Assembly (NCBI GenBank): GCA_030669585.1
Contig: DAOVDI010000012.1
Span: 1 to 38,698 of the forward strand
Direction of reading: 5' to 3'
Length of the DNA stretch: 38,698 nucleotides
From: Acidobacteriota bacterium
GTDB taxonomy: Bacteria; Acidobacteriota; Aminicenantia; Aminicenantales; Aminicenantaceae
Positions within the stretch are counted from its first letter, which is position 1. Every line of letters begins with the position of its first letter. Below, piece after piece: positions 1-7,979 of this stretch. The notes below the pieces were generated by a model. It did not search any database, had not been told where the DNA came from, and saw only the letters and a program-made list of their open reading frames with translations. The translations under genes were made by a program, and so were the position numbers.

Positions 1-25
1 CCTCGAATCCTTGAATCCTCTAATA
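1..25. repeat. 8-bp tandem repeat, three degenerate units
   Basis: Three consecutive 8-base units of the pattern CTYGAATC run from position 2 to 25, the last one degenerate. The same unit recurs four times at 9815-9846, also beside a palindromic-element fragment. The array is cut by the window edge, so its true length is unknown. No coding sense is seen. Confidence 0.6.
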
Positions 26-43
26 CTATTTTTATTATCGGCA

Positions 44-170
44 TTTTTACCCTTCGGGCGAGCCGATCTCACCGCAGTGGCTTCGTCGTGTTCCGTTCGC
101 AGTATATGAATACAGCTTCACGAACCACTCCTTGCAGCTACGGCAATCTCGACTCGTGAATAATCCAGGG
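44..170. repeat. Palindromic intergenic element, copy 1
   Basis: This imperfect palindrome begins with the block TTTTTACCCTTCGGGCG, has a central block TTCGCAGTATATGAATAC (94-111), and ends CGTGAATAATCCAGGG. The left arm (59-90) pairs imperfectly with the right arm (about 122-156). For example, CGAGCCGA at 59-66 faces TCGACTCG at 149-156 with one mismatch. A second full copy lies at 38345-38450, and its two halves recur separately at 9233-9274 and 9653-9696. It has no ORF of note and resembles a MITE- or REP-type mobile hairpin. I do not recognise a named family. Confidence 0.7.
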
Positions 171-174
171 TAGT

Positions 175-270
175 CTGAATTATTTATAAAAATTGTCGAT
201 ACGTTTTAACATTGATATAATCATCAGAAGATTTATTTTTATGTATCGACACTTTTTATGAATAAAGCAG
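175..270. repeat. 28-bp inverted repeat pair directly following the palindromic element
   Basis: The left arm at 175-202 and the right arm at 243-270 are reverse complements at 24 of 28 positions, with a 40-base A+T-rich spacer. The right arm ends in TTTTTATGAATAAAGCAG, which recurs at 9905-9922. A 14-base part of it recurs at 28055-28068. A related left arm (CTGAATTATTCATAAAAA) follows the second palindromic element at 38454. The arms therefore look like movable ends of the same repeat family rather than a local terminator. Confidence 0.6.
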
Positions 271-287
271 GATAAAAGGGAATATGC

Positions 288-368
288 ATGAAGAATAAGG
301 ATGTATTTAAAAAATTGGCCAAACACTTGGATAACCTGCCTGGCGGTTTCCAGTATACGGAAAAATGA
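288..368 (+). pseudogene. N-terminal remnant of a 4Fe-4S ferredoxin-type gene (26 codons)
   Basis: Starting at ATG 288, behind a purine-rich AAAAGGGA stretch, a 26-residue peptide opens MKNKDVFKKLAKHLDNLPGG and then stops at TGA 366-368. From memory, this opening (LAxHLDNLPGGFPxTESGVE) is the conserved N-terminus of a family of 4Fe-4S dicluster ferredoxin-like proteins common in sulfate reducers and related anaerobes. The reading stops where the family continues SGVELRIL, and none of the cysteine-rich body follows in any frame. It therefore looks like a truncated copy whose start region was left beside the Nudix gene. It could instead be a leader peptide by chance, but the match in this short stretch is strong. 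Confidence 0.55.
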
Positions 369-387
369 AAAATTTGTCTGCAAAAAA

Positions 388-1035
388 ATGAAAGGGCCTT
401 CTATTCGCTTAGACCTGAGCATTCGATCACTGGAGAAAGCCTTTCTCCGCTCCAAACCCGGATTCCAGGCTCAATTGAAAATGATCCCGGTCCCGAGTAT
501 CGGACACAGACTGGTGGATGGTGTGCTGAATTCCTGCATTAAAGCAGGTGTGCTGATCCTGTTCTATCCATGGGAAGACCGGCTCCATCTGGTCCTGACC
601 CGCCGTACCGAACGTGTCAGCCAGCACCAGGCGCAGATCTCTTTTCCAGGCGGGCGATGCGAGCACAAGGAGAGTTTTAAGCAAACTGCCCTCAGGGAAA
701 CTCAGGAGGAGATGGGGGTGCTTCCGGAAGATGTGCGAATACTGGGTGATCTAACTCCTCTATATATTCCTCCAAGTAATTACTGCATCTATCCTGTCGT
801 AGGAATAACAGCTTCGAGACCAGAGTTTGTACCTTCGGCCAAAGAAGTAGCTGAAGTGATCGAAATTCCACTGGACCACCTGCTTGATTCTCAGAACATC
901 AAGAAAGAAAACTGGACGATCAGAGGGAAAAACATCCTGGTGCCTTTTTATTTCTACGGCGGGCACAAGATATGGGGAGCCACAGCTATGGTCCTGGCAG
1001 AGCTGATGGAGATGATAAAACGATGTGAGTCCTGA
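388..1035 (+). CDS. Nudix hydrolase, CoA pyrophosphatase type
   Basis: This is predicted to hydrolyse coenzyme A or acyl-CoA to 3',5'-ADP and (acyl-)phosphopantetheine in the cytoplasm. The Nudix box GX5EX7REXXEEXGX is complete (GRCEHKE...RETQEEMGV). It is preceded by the CoA-type signature, here LTRRTERVSQHQAQISFPGG, matching the NuCoA pattern of the YeaB/NudL group. I place the start at ATG 388 (MKGPSIRLDL, 215 aa) because the family begins near an 'IRSLEKAFL'-like helix. The longer in-frame reading from 301 overlaps the ferredoxin remnant and adds residues unlike the family. The ribosome binding site is weak for either choice. The gene stands alone, 103 bp before the Tat-signal pair. Function is confident from the motifs; exact substrate is inferred. 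Confidence 0.85.
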   Translation: MKGPSIRLDLSIRSLEKAFLRSKPGFQAQLKMIPVPSIGHRLVDGVLNSCIKAGVLILFYPWEDRLHLVLTRRTERVSQHQAQISFPGGRCEHKESFKQTALRETQEEMGVLPEDVRILGDLTPLYIPPSNYCIYPVVGITASRPEFVPSAKEVAEVIEIPLDHLLDSQNIKKENWTIRGKNILVPFYFYGGHKIWGATAMVLAELMEMIKRCES

Positions 1036-1138
1036 TCATTCTTGCAATTGCCCATTTCAATACATAGAATGGAAAAAAGTCGTTTTTTGATTCAGTAGTG
1101 TCAAAATATTTTATTTATAATTCAAGGAAAGGAGTGAA

Positions 1139-2080
1139 ATGATGACAGAGAAAAAAGAGGGGTTCTCCCGGCGGAAATTTTTAGGAGGGGCTGCGGCTTC
1201 GATGGCTGCATTGGCGGCAAATCCCCTTACAGCAGGTATTCCGGGCCGGAGTTCCGGAACGGATAAGGCCGTATTTAAACTAAAATACGCGCCCTACTTC
1301 GGAATGTTCAAGGCGCATGCCGGCGAGGATCCCATCTATCAATTGAAATTCATGGCAGACCAGGGGTTCAGGGCCATGTTCGACAACGGTTTTATGAAAA
1401 AGCCGGCCCCTTTGCAAGAATCCATTGCCCGCGAGCTGGAACGCCTCAACATGGGACTTGGACCTTTTGTGGCCTATGCTGATTTTTCCAAAGAGTCTTT
1501 TGTTACGCGGGATAAGGATGTCCGGCAGATGCTTGCAAAAACGATGAAAAAGGCTGTGGAAACAGCTGAGCGGGTCAATGCCAAATGGACTCTGGTGGTT
1601 CCGGGGAGGTATGGACAAAAACTGGAATGGGACTATCAGACAGCTAATGTGATCGACAACCTGAAATTATGTGTGGATATTTGCGAGCCGAGCGGATTGG
1701 TCATTGTTATCGAACCATTAAACAGGTGGAACCATCCCGGGCTTTTTCTGACAGGAATTCCTCAGGCTTATCAGATATGCAAGGCGGTGAACAGTCCGAA
1801 CTGTAAGATCGTCAATGACCTCTATCACCAGCAGATATCCGAGGGGAACCTGATCCCCAATATTGACCGGGCCTGGGATGAGATCGCAAGCTTCCATCTC
1901 GGTGACAATCCTGGACGGAATGAGCCGACAACCGGGGAGATCAACTTTAAAAATATATTCAAGCATATTCACGGAAAGGGCTATAGGGGGATTCTGTGCA
2001 TGGAACATGGAAAGAGCCTTCAAGGTAAACAAGGAGAAAAAGCCCTAATCGAAGCTTACAGAGCCTGTGATGATTTTTAG
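1139..2080 (+). CDS. Tat-exported TIM-barrel protein, hydroxypyruvate isomerase-like
   Basis: A 313-residue protein of the xylose-isomerase-like / AP-endonuclease-2 TIM-barrel superfamily, closest in pattern to hydroxypyruvate isomerase (Hyi). The N-terminus has a twin-arginine signal (FSRRKFLGGAAASMAAL), so export of the folded enzyme is predicted. Barrel motifs include VIEPLNRW (metal-binding Glu), IVNDLYHQQISEGN (Asp/His), a GDNPGRNEPTTGEIN stretch typical of Hyi, and a final CMEHG in place of the usual EY/EH. AAAGGAGTG lies just upstream of two adjacent ATGs (1139 and 1142); either may be used. It is followed after 43 bp by a Tat-exported Gfo/Idh/MocA oxidoreductase, and such pairs usually process sugars or inositols. 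The substrate is unknown. Confidence 0.8.
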   Translation: MMTEKKEGFSRRKFLGGAAASMAALAANPLTAGIPGRSSGTDKAVFKLKYAPYFGMFKAHAGEDPIYQLKFMADQGFRAMFDNGFMKKPAPLQESIARELERLNMGLGPFVAYADFSKESFVTRDKDVRQMLAKTMKKAVETAERVNAKWTLVVPGRYGQKLEWDYQTANVIDNLKLCVDICEPSGLVIVIEPLNRWNHPGLFLTGIPQAYQICKAVNSPNCKIVNDLYHQQISEGNLIPNIDRAWDEIASFHLGDNPGRNEPTTGEINFKNIFKHIHGKGYRGILCMEHGKSLQGKQGEKALIEAYRACDDF

Positions 2081-2123
2081 AGAGGGATCAATCACGGCAA
2101 TTCTATAAGGGAGAGATAAACAA

Positions 2124-3434
2124 ATGAGCAAAAAAAAATCACAATCAGGGATGTCAAGACGGGATTTTATCAAAACTACATCTGCTGTTACCCTGGCGGC
2201 TGCAATGCCTCTGTCCGGAGGTCTGTTTGCTGCCGGGTCTGATAAGATCCGGGTCGGAATGATAGGTTGCGGAGGACGTGGAACCGGAGCAGCCATCAAT
2301 TGTATTGAAGCCAGACCGGATGCGGTTATCACAGCTATGGGAGATTTGTTCGAGGACCATCTTAAAAATTCATTCAAACGGTTGACTGAAAAAGTTCCAA
2401 AGGAAAACCTGGCCGTTACAAAGGAAAAGCTTTTTACGGGATTTGATGCGTATAAAAAAGTCCTGTCCACGGATGTGGACCTGGTTATAATGGCTTCGCC
2501 TCCCCATTTCCGGCCGATCCATCTCAAAGCTGCCGTGGAAGCGGGAAAGCATATTTTCATGGAAAAACCTGTGGCTGTTGATCCTGTGGGTATCCGTTTG
2601 GTGATTAAAAGTTCTCGACTTGCATCTGAAAAGGGTTTGGGCATTGTTGCCGGCACCCAGCGCCGCCACCAGGCCCATTACCTGGAGGTTATAAAGCGCG
2701 TTCACAATGGCGATATCGGTGAGATTGTATCCGGCCAGTGTTATTGGAACATGGGAGATCTCTGGGTCGAGCGTGCAATGAACAACTGGGTAGGTTGGAA
2801 GGCAAAAGGCTGGTCGGACATGGAATGGCAGATCCGGAACTGGCTTTTCCTTACCTGGCTTTCTGGTGACCATATCGTCGAGCAGCATGTCCACAATCTG
2901 GATGTCATAAACTGGGCGATCGGCAGTCATCCGGTAAAATGTACCGGGATAGGCGGCAGGCAGGTGCGCACCGTTCCCCAGTACGGCAATATCTTCGATC
3001 ACTTTGCTGTGGAGTATGAATATGAAAGCGGCGCACGGGTGATGAGCATGTGCCGGCAGACAGCAGGATGCAGCAGTAATGTATCCGAAAGGGTCATCGG
3101 GACCAAGGGGTTTTCTTTTACTTCCGGGGCCAATGGGTTTATCCAGGGGGCCAGACCATGGGCAGATGAAAAGGAATCCCCAAATCCTTATATCCAGGAA
3201 CATGCGGACCTGATCGCCAGTATCAAGGCTGGAAAACCCCTGAATGAAGGGGAGCGCGTTGCGGAAAGCACACTAACCGCTATTATGGGCCGTATGAGCG
3301 CCTATACTGGCCGGTCACTTAGCTGGGATTGGGTGATGAAAGCATCCAAACTGGACCTGTCGCCTCCCAAATATGAGATGGGGGACCTTGCTGTTGAACC
3401 TGTGGCGGTTCCGGGCGAGACACCATTGCTGTAA
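2124..3434 (+). CDS. Tat-exported Gfo/Idh/MocA family oxidoreductase
   Basis: A 436-residue NAD(P)-dependent oxidoreductase family member. A Tat signal (MSRRDFIKTTSAVTLAAAMP) is followed by a Rossmann start IRVGMIGCGGRGTGAA around residues 41-57. The family signature EKPVAVDP follows near residue 150, with the C-terminal substrate domain after it (DHIVEQHVHNLDVINWAIG, AVEYEYESGARVMSMCRQ). The lysine of EKP is normally catalytic. Secreted members of this family are frequent in Planctomycetota, Acidobacteriota and Bacteroidota, where they act on sugars, sugar acids or glycans in the periplasm with tightly bound cofactor. It probably forms an operon with the upstream TIM-barrel protein. carA starts 44 bp downstream, so co-transcription with carAB is possible but functionally unrelated. 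Confidence 0.87.
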   Translation: MSKKKSQSGMSRRDFIKTTSAVTLAAAMPLSGGLFAAGSDKIRVGMIGCGGRGTGAAINCIEARPDAVITAMGDLFEDHLKNSFKRLTEKVPKENLAVTKEKLFTGFDAYKKVLSTDVDLVIMASPPHFRPIHLKAAVEAGKHIFMEKPVAVDPVGIRLVIKSSRLASEKGLGIVAGTQRRHQAHYLEVIKRVHNGDIGEIVSGQCYWNMGDLWVERAMNNWVGWKAKGWSDMEWQIRNWLFLTWLSGDHIVEQHVHNLDVINWAIGSHPVKCTGIGGRQVRTVPQYGNIFDHFAVEYEYESGARVMSMCRQTAGCSSNVSERVIGTKGFSFTSGANGFIQGARPWADEKESPNPYIQEHADLIASIKAGKPLNEGERVAESTLTAIMGRMSAYTGRSLSWDWVMKASKLDLSPPKYEMGDLAVEPVAVPGETPLL

Positions 3435-3478
3435 AAGCCTGGATAAATATTTTTAAATCTGTAAAATAAGGCCAACAC

Positions 3479-4579
3479 ATGAAGCATGCTGTTTTAGTGC
3501 TGGAAGACAAATCCACATGGATAGGTGTTGGTTTTGGCGCTGAAACAAAGGTTTCCGGTGAGATCGTATTCAATACAGGAATGGTCGGTTATGTCCAGTC
3601 CATCACAGACCCTTCTTTTTTTGGCCAGATCGTCTGCCAAACATATCCGCTTGTTGGAAATTACGGCGTAGGCTCTACAGAATTAGAATCACACAAACCT
3701 CAGATCTGGGGATATATCGTATCCGAGCTCTGCCGGAAGCCTTCTCACTACAGAAGTGAGAGGGGCCTGGATGAATGCCTGAAAAAGCACAACATTCCAG
3801 GGATCGAAGGAATTGATACACGGGAGCTCACAAAAACACTCCGGGTCAAAGGCACAATACTGGGCATCCTGGAAGTCAGCAGAGATAAGATTGATGAAAA
3901 AAAATTGAAGGACGAAGTGGCTTCTGTTGAGGACCCCAACACAACCGACCTTGTCGGACATGTAACAGTCCGTGACAGGATAAAATATTCCGCTGATTCG
4001 TCCCCCAGGCTCAATGTCATTGTTATCGACTGCGGAGTTAAGCTAAACATTATCCGGTCCCTCTTGGAAAGGGGAGTGAATGTGATAAGGGTACCGGCTA
4101 TTTGGGAAACGAAGCAGATTCTTTCTTTGAATCCGGACGGAATTCTTATCTCCAACGGCCCTGGCGATCCGAAGAAAGCTGGTTATGTGATCCGCTCCGT
4201 CAAGGATATCATAAAAAAACGCATTCCCATCATGGGGATCTGTTTGGGCAATCAGATCCTGGCCTTAGCTCTGGGGGGAAATACGTATAAATTAAAATTC
4301 GGGCACCGCGGACAGAATCATCCTGTTATCGATCTTGATACCGGGAAAAGTTATATCACATCGCAGAATCATGGATTTGCTGTCCGGCCTGAGTCTCTCG
4401 ACAGCAGTGCCCTTCGTGTGACTTTTAGAAATGGAAATGATGGGACAGTGGAGGGAATATCACACAGGAAGCTTCCTATTATGGGGGTTCAGTTTCATCC
4501 CGAGGCCTCTCCCGGCCCCCAGGATACATCGTTTCTGTTTGACCGGTTCATCCGGATGGTAAAAAAGGAAAAAGCGTAG
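3479..4579 (+). CDS. carA: Carbamoyl phosphate synthetase small (glutaminase) subunit
   Basis: This subunit hydrolyses glutamine and channels ammonia to CarB for carbamoyl phosphate, the precursor of pyrimidines and arginine. The 366-residue length is normal. The N-terminal CarA domain (LEDKSTWIGVGFGAE, FNTGMVGYVQSITDPSF) is followed by a class I glutamine amidotransferase domain from about residue 180. Its nucleophile is Cys255 in GICLGNQ and its catalytic pair is His340 and Glu342 in GVQFHPEASPGP. A TAAGG ribosome site lies 7 bases before ATG 3479. The stop is 3 bases before the carB start, so the two are translationally linked. No pyrimidine- or arginine-responsive leader is visible in the 44 bp upstream. 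Confidence 0.97.
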   Translation: MKHAVLVLEDKSTWIGVGFGAETKVSGEIVFNTGMVGYVQSITDPSFFGQIVCQTYPLVGNYGVGSTELESHKPQIWGYIVSELCRKPSHYRSERGLDECLKKHNIPGIEGIDTRELTKTLRVKGTILGILEVSRDKIDEKKLKDEVASVEDPNTTDLVGHVTVRDRIKYSADSSPRLNVIVIDCGVKLNIIRSLLERGVNVIRVPAIWETKQILSLNPDGILISNGPGDPKKAGYVIRSVKDIIKKRIPIMGICLGNQILALALGGNTYKLKFGHRGQNHPVIDLDTGKSYITSQNHGFAVRPESLDSSALRVTFRNGNDGTVEGISHRKLPIMGVQFHPEASPGPQDTSFLFDRFIRMVKKEKA

Positions 4580-4582
4580 AGC

Positions 4583-7500
4583 ATGCCTAGAGATCAGAGC
4601 ATTAAAAAAATCATGATCCTTGGCTCAGGTGGTGTCCGGGTCGGGCAGGCGGCGGAATTTGATTATTCCGGTTCCCAGGCTCTGAAAGCGTTGAGAGAGG
4701 AAAGAATAGAGACGGTTCTTATCAACCCGAATGTTGCGACCCTGCAGACCTCCCATGACATGACAGATAAGCTCTATCTTGAACCCATTAATCCGGATAT
4801 TGTCGAACAAGTTATAAAAAAAGAAAAGCCGGATGGGGTGCTTCTGTCGTTCGGGGGGCAGACAGCCCTGAATGTCGGCGTAATTCTTTTCGATACCGGG
4901 ATATTTGATAAATATGGGGTCAGAGTTCTGGGAACCGGGATCGAGGCCATCAAAAAGACAGAAGACCGGGCCGAATTTAAAAAAATCCTGGAGAAGGTTG
5001 ACGCTCAGACCGCGCCCAGTGACACGGCGCAATCCGCAGCAGAAGCGAAAAAGATCGCTTCCCGGCTGGGATTTCCTTTGATGCTCCGGCCTGCCTATAT
5101 ACTCGGCGGATTGGGTTCCAGTATTGTTTGGCGGGAAGAGGAGCTGAAATCTGCTGTGGAGGCCGGTCTCACTCAGTCGCCGGTCAGACAGATCCTGGTG
5201 GAACAATATCTTCACCACTGGAAGGAAGTGGAGTACGAGGTCGTCAGAGACTCGGCCGATAATTGTATCACGGTCTGCAACATGGAAAATTTTGATCCCC
5301 TTGGAATTCATACCGGGGATTCCATTGTTGTCGCTCCTTCCCAGACTTTGACAAATGACGAATACCATATGCTCCGGACATCCTCCATCAAGATCATCCG
5401 TTCCCTGGGAATTGTGGGTGAGTGCAACATTCAGTATGCTCTGGATCCCCGGAGTGACACTTATTATGTCATTGAAGTCAATGCCCGCTTGAGCAGAAGC
5501 AGTGCCCTGGCCTCTAAGGCAACAGGTTATCCTCTGGCTTATGTGGCCGCCAAGCTGTCCATCGGTTATTGTCTTTCCGAGGTCACCAATAAGGTCACCG
5601 GTGTGACTAAAGCTTGTTTTGAACCGGCTCTTGATTACATTGTTGTTAAAGTCCCTAAGTGGGAGATGCGGAAATTTGCAGGAGTCAAAGCTGAGATCGG
5701 ATCCCAGATGAAATCCATCGGGGAAGTCATGTCTATAGGCCGGCGCTTTGAGGAGGCGCTTCACAAGGCCGTGCGAATGCTGGAGTTGGGTAGAGAACTT
5801 GTTGTAGAGGGAGATTTTGATATTGACCGGATAAAAGAAGATCTGAGATTTCCGACCGACCACAGACTTTTTTCCGTGGTTGAGGCGTTTCTTTGTAGCC
5901 TGAAGGTCAAAGATATCCATGAAATTACCGGAATTGATCCCTGGTTCCTGCATAAACTGGAAAATATCGTCAAACATTATTCTATTATAAAAGAAATAAG
6001 GTTCTCCGACCCTGACCTGGAGGTAAAGCTCAGGAAGGCAAAGGAGCTGGGTTTCTCGGATAATCAGATCGCCCTGCTTATGGGATCCAGCCATGCCCGG
6101 ATCAGGGCCGTGCGGCAGCATTTGGGGATTTTTCCCAGCATAAAGCAGATAGACACACTGGCTGCCGAATATCCGGCGCAGACAAACTATCTCTATGTCA
6201 CCTATAACGGCCGTCATGATGACATATCATTCCAAAAAGAGGCACAGATTATTGTGATCGGAGCTGGTCCCATAAGGATCGGATCCAGCGTGGAATTTGA
6301 CTGGTGTACGATGAACTGTGTATGGGAGCTAAGGGAAAAAGGATATAAGACCACGGTCCTTAACTGCAACCCCGAGACCGTATCGACCGATTATGACATG
6401 TCGGACAAGCTTTATTTTGAGGAGCTCAGCCTGGAGCGTGTCCTGGATATCATCGAGAAAGAAACTCCTCTCGGAGTGGTTGTTTCGGTGGGAGGGCAGA
6501 CATCCAATAATCTTGCTTATCCCCTTGCGAAGAGAGGAGTGACCCTGTTCGGAACTTTTGGAAGCGATATTAATTCTGCGGAAGATAGAGCGAAATTCTC
6601 TGCTATCCTAGACCGGCACAATATAAAACAGCCTCCATGGAGTTCGTTTATCTCACTTGAAGGAGCAGAAGCATTCGCCAGGAAAGTTGGTTATCCAGTG
6701 ATCATACGGCCATCCTATGTTCTCTCCGGCTCAGCCATGAAGGTGGCCAGGAATGATGTGGAGCTTAAACGTTATATCAGTGATGCCGCGAGCCTTTCCA
6801 AAGACCATCCGGTTATGGTCTCAAAATTTATTGAAGGAGCCCGGGAGGTGGAAGTGGACGGAGTTTGTGATGGCCGCCGGGCTTTTATCGGAGCCGTACT
6901 CGAGCATATTGAGAATGCAGGGGTTCATTCAGGTGATGCCACCATGGTTATACCTGCCCATGGGATCAGCGATTCGATCAAACAGAGGGTCGTAAAGAGC
7001 GCAGACATTATTGCCAGGGAACTGGGTATCAAGGGGCCGTTCAACATCCAGTTCATGGTCAGGGCAGATCAGGTTTATGTCATTGAATGCAATCTCAGGG
7101 CGTCCAGATCCATGCCTTACACATCCAAAACTATCGGGATCAATCTTATCAAACTGGCTACTCGATGTATGATTGGAGAACCTCTTCCCGGAGGTTTAAA
7201 GACGGTTAAGACAGGCTTTTTTTCCGTAAAAATGCCCATGTTCTCATGGTCGAGGTTTGAAGGAACCGATCCCAGGCTGGATGTGGAAATGAAGTCTACA
7301 GGAGAAGTAGCCTGTATGGGAGAGACGTTTGAGGAAGCCTTTCTCAAAGCGGCTGTAGCTACTGAATCAGGCATTCCATTGAAGGGAAAAGCGTGCATCC
7401 AGGATCTCAGGCCGGATTTTCAGAAAGCTCTGGAAAAGATCGGTTTTAAGATCGTGGACAGAAATCCTGACATCGTTATTGATCTGAGCCGGGAGGGAAA

Positions 7501-7930
7501 ATGCCGGAAGAGGTTCGCTCCTCTGGGGATTCCTATCATTTCCGATGAGAACTTTCTAAAGGTTTTTATCGATTCTATCACTAAAAAACCTGAGCTCAAA
7601 GCCAGAGAGCTTAAATCTTACTGGAGGTTGTCCGGCATGTATACCGAACTTAAAATCAACAAGATAGAAAGCGGAACTGTGTTTGACCACCTGCCTCCAA
7701 ACAAGGCCTATGACATCATAGATGTTTTGGATATCAAGGAAAGGTATCCAAACTCTGTTGTGACCATGGCCACAAATGTGAAGAGTGGAAGATATGGCGT
7801 GAAGGATATTCTGAAGATCGAGGGGCAGGAACTGTCTGAAAAAGAGATCAAAAAGATCAGGAAGATCGCAGGGCGGGTAACCATCAATATCATCAAGGAT
7901 TATGAAATCGTACGAAAGATATGTGGTTGA
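4583..7930 (+). CDS. carB: Carbamoyl phosphate synthetase large subunit with C-terminal PyrI-like domain
   Basis: An 1115-residue synthetase that makes carbamoyl phosphate from bicarbonate, ammonia and two ATP. Both homologous halves are complete: N-half start MILGSGGVRVGQAAEFDYSG and ATP-grasp 1, then second half start IVIGAGPIRIGSSVEFDW near residue 555 and ATP-grasp 2. After 'STGEVACMGETFEEAF' the usual ~135-residue MGS allosteric domain is reduced to about 70 residues (934-1003), of which only the last part (CRKRFAPLGIPIISDE) aligns by eye. Residues 1019-1115 then match the nucleotide-binding domain of PyrI: ESGTVFDHL, KSGRYGVKDILKIEG, and INIIKDYEIVRK. Asp1035, His1036, Lys1078, Asn1102, Ile1104, Tyr1107 and Lys1112 line up with E. 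coli PyrI Asp19, His20, Lys60, Asn84, Ile86, Tyr89 and Lys94. The zinc domain of PyrI is absent. Inference: allosteric control by CTP/ATP rather than UMP/IMP. Confidence 0.95.
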   Translation: MPRDQSIKKIMILGSGGVRVGQAAEFDYSGSQALKALREERIETVLINPNVATLQTSHDMTDKLYLEPINPDIVEQVIKKEKPDGVLLSFGGQTALNVGVILFDTGIFDKYGVRVLGTGIEAIKKTEDRAEFKKILEKVDAQTAPSDTAQSAAEAKKIASRLGFPLMLRPAYILGGLGSSIVWREEELKSAVEAGLTQSPVRQILVEQYLHHWKEVEYEVVRDSADNCITVCNMENFDPLGIHTGDSIVVAPSQTLTNDEYHMLRTSSIKIIRSLGIVGECNIQYALDPRSDTYYVIEVNARLSRSSALASKATGYPLAYVAAKLSIGYCLSEVTNKVTGVTKACFEPALDYIVVKVPKWEMRKFAGVKAEIGSQMKSIGEVMSIGRRFEEALHKAVRMLELGRELVVEGDFDIDRIKEDLRFPTDHRLFSVVEAFLCSLKVKDIHEITGIDPWFLHKLENIVKHYSIIKEIRFSDPDLEVKLRKAKELGFSDNQIALLMGSSHARIRAVRQHLGIFPSIKQIDTLAAEYPAQTNYLYVTYNGRHDDISFQKEAQIIVIGAGPIRIGSSVEFDWCTMNCVWELREKGYKTTVLNCNPETVSTDYDMSDKLYFEELSLERVLDIIEKETPLGVVVSVGGQTSNNLAYPLAKRGVTLFGTFGSDINSAEDRAKFSAILDRHNIKQPPWSSFISLEGAEAFARKVGYPVIIRPSYVLSGSAMKVARNDVELKRYISDAASLSKDHPVMVSKFIEGAREVEVDGVCDGRRAFIGAVLEHIENAGVHSGDATMVIPAHGISDSIKQRVVKSADIIARELGIKGPFNIQFMVRADQVYVIECNLRASRSMPYTSKTIGINLIKLATRCMIGEPLPGGLKTVKTGFFSVKMPMFSWSRFEGTDPRLDVEMKSTGEVACMGETFEEAFLKAAVATESGIPLKGKACIQDLRPDFQKALEKIGFKIVDRNPDIVIDLSREGKCRKRFAPLGIPIISDENFLKVFIDSITKKPELKARELKSYWRLSGMYTELKINKIESGTVFDHLPPNKAYDIIDVLDIKERYPNSVVTMATNVKSGRYGVKDILKIEGQELSEKEIKKIRKIAGRVTINIIKDYEIVRKICG
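7623..7639 (+). promoter_or_regulatory. Internal ribosome binding site and start before the PyrI-like domain of carB
   Basis: GGAGG at 7623-7627 lies 9 bases before ATG 7637-7639, which encodes Met1019 of CarB, exactly where the PyrI-like domain begins (MYTELKINKIESGTV). Spacing and sequence are those of a real start. A free 97-residue PyrI-like protein (7637-7930) could be made besides the fusion. It might equally be a relic of a once separate gene. Confidence 0.4.
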
Positions 7931-7979
7931 TGGATTATGTGTTAAAACTATATTTTTTTTCTTGTAAGAGGAGATAATT

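Noticed and set aside
301-387. Upstream start of the Nudix gene at 301
   Set aside because: The 29 extra residues are out of frame with the ferredoxin remnant on the same DNA and do not resemble the family; ATG 388 fits the known N-terminus.
2045-2656. 203-codon minus-strand frame opposite the oxidoreductase
   Set aside because: Antisense to a well supported Gfo/Idh/MocA coding region, with no motif or ribosome site.
4625-6217. Long 530-codon reading frame on the minus strand inside carB
   Set aside because: It lies opposite a strongly conserved CarB coding region, has low-complexity composition, no recognisable motif and no ribosome site. It is an antisense shadow.
7947-7962. Rho-independent terminator after carB
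   Set aside because: There is a T8 run but no stable stem before it.
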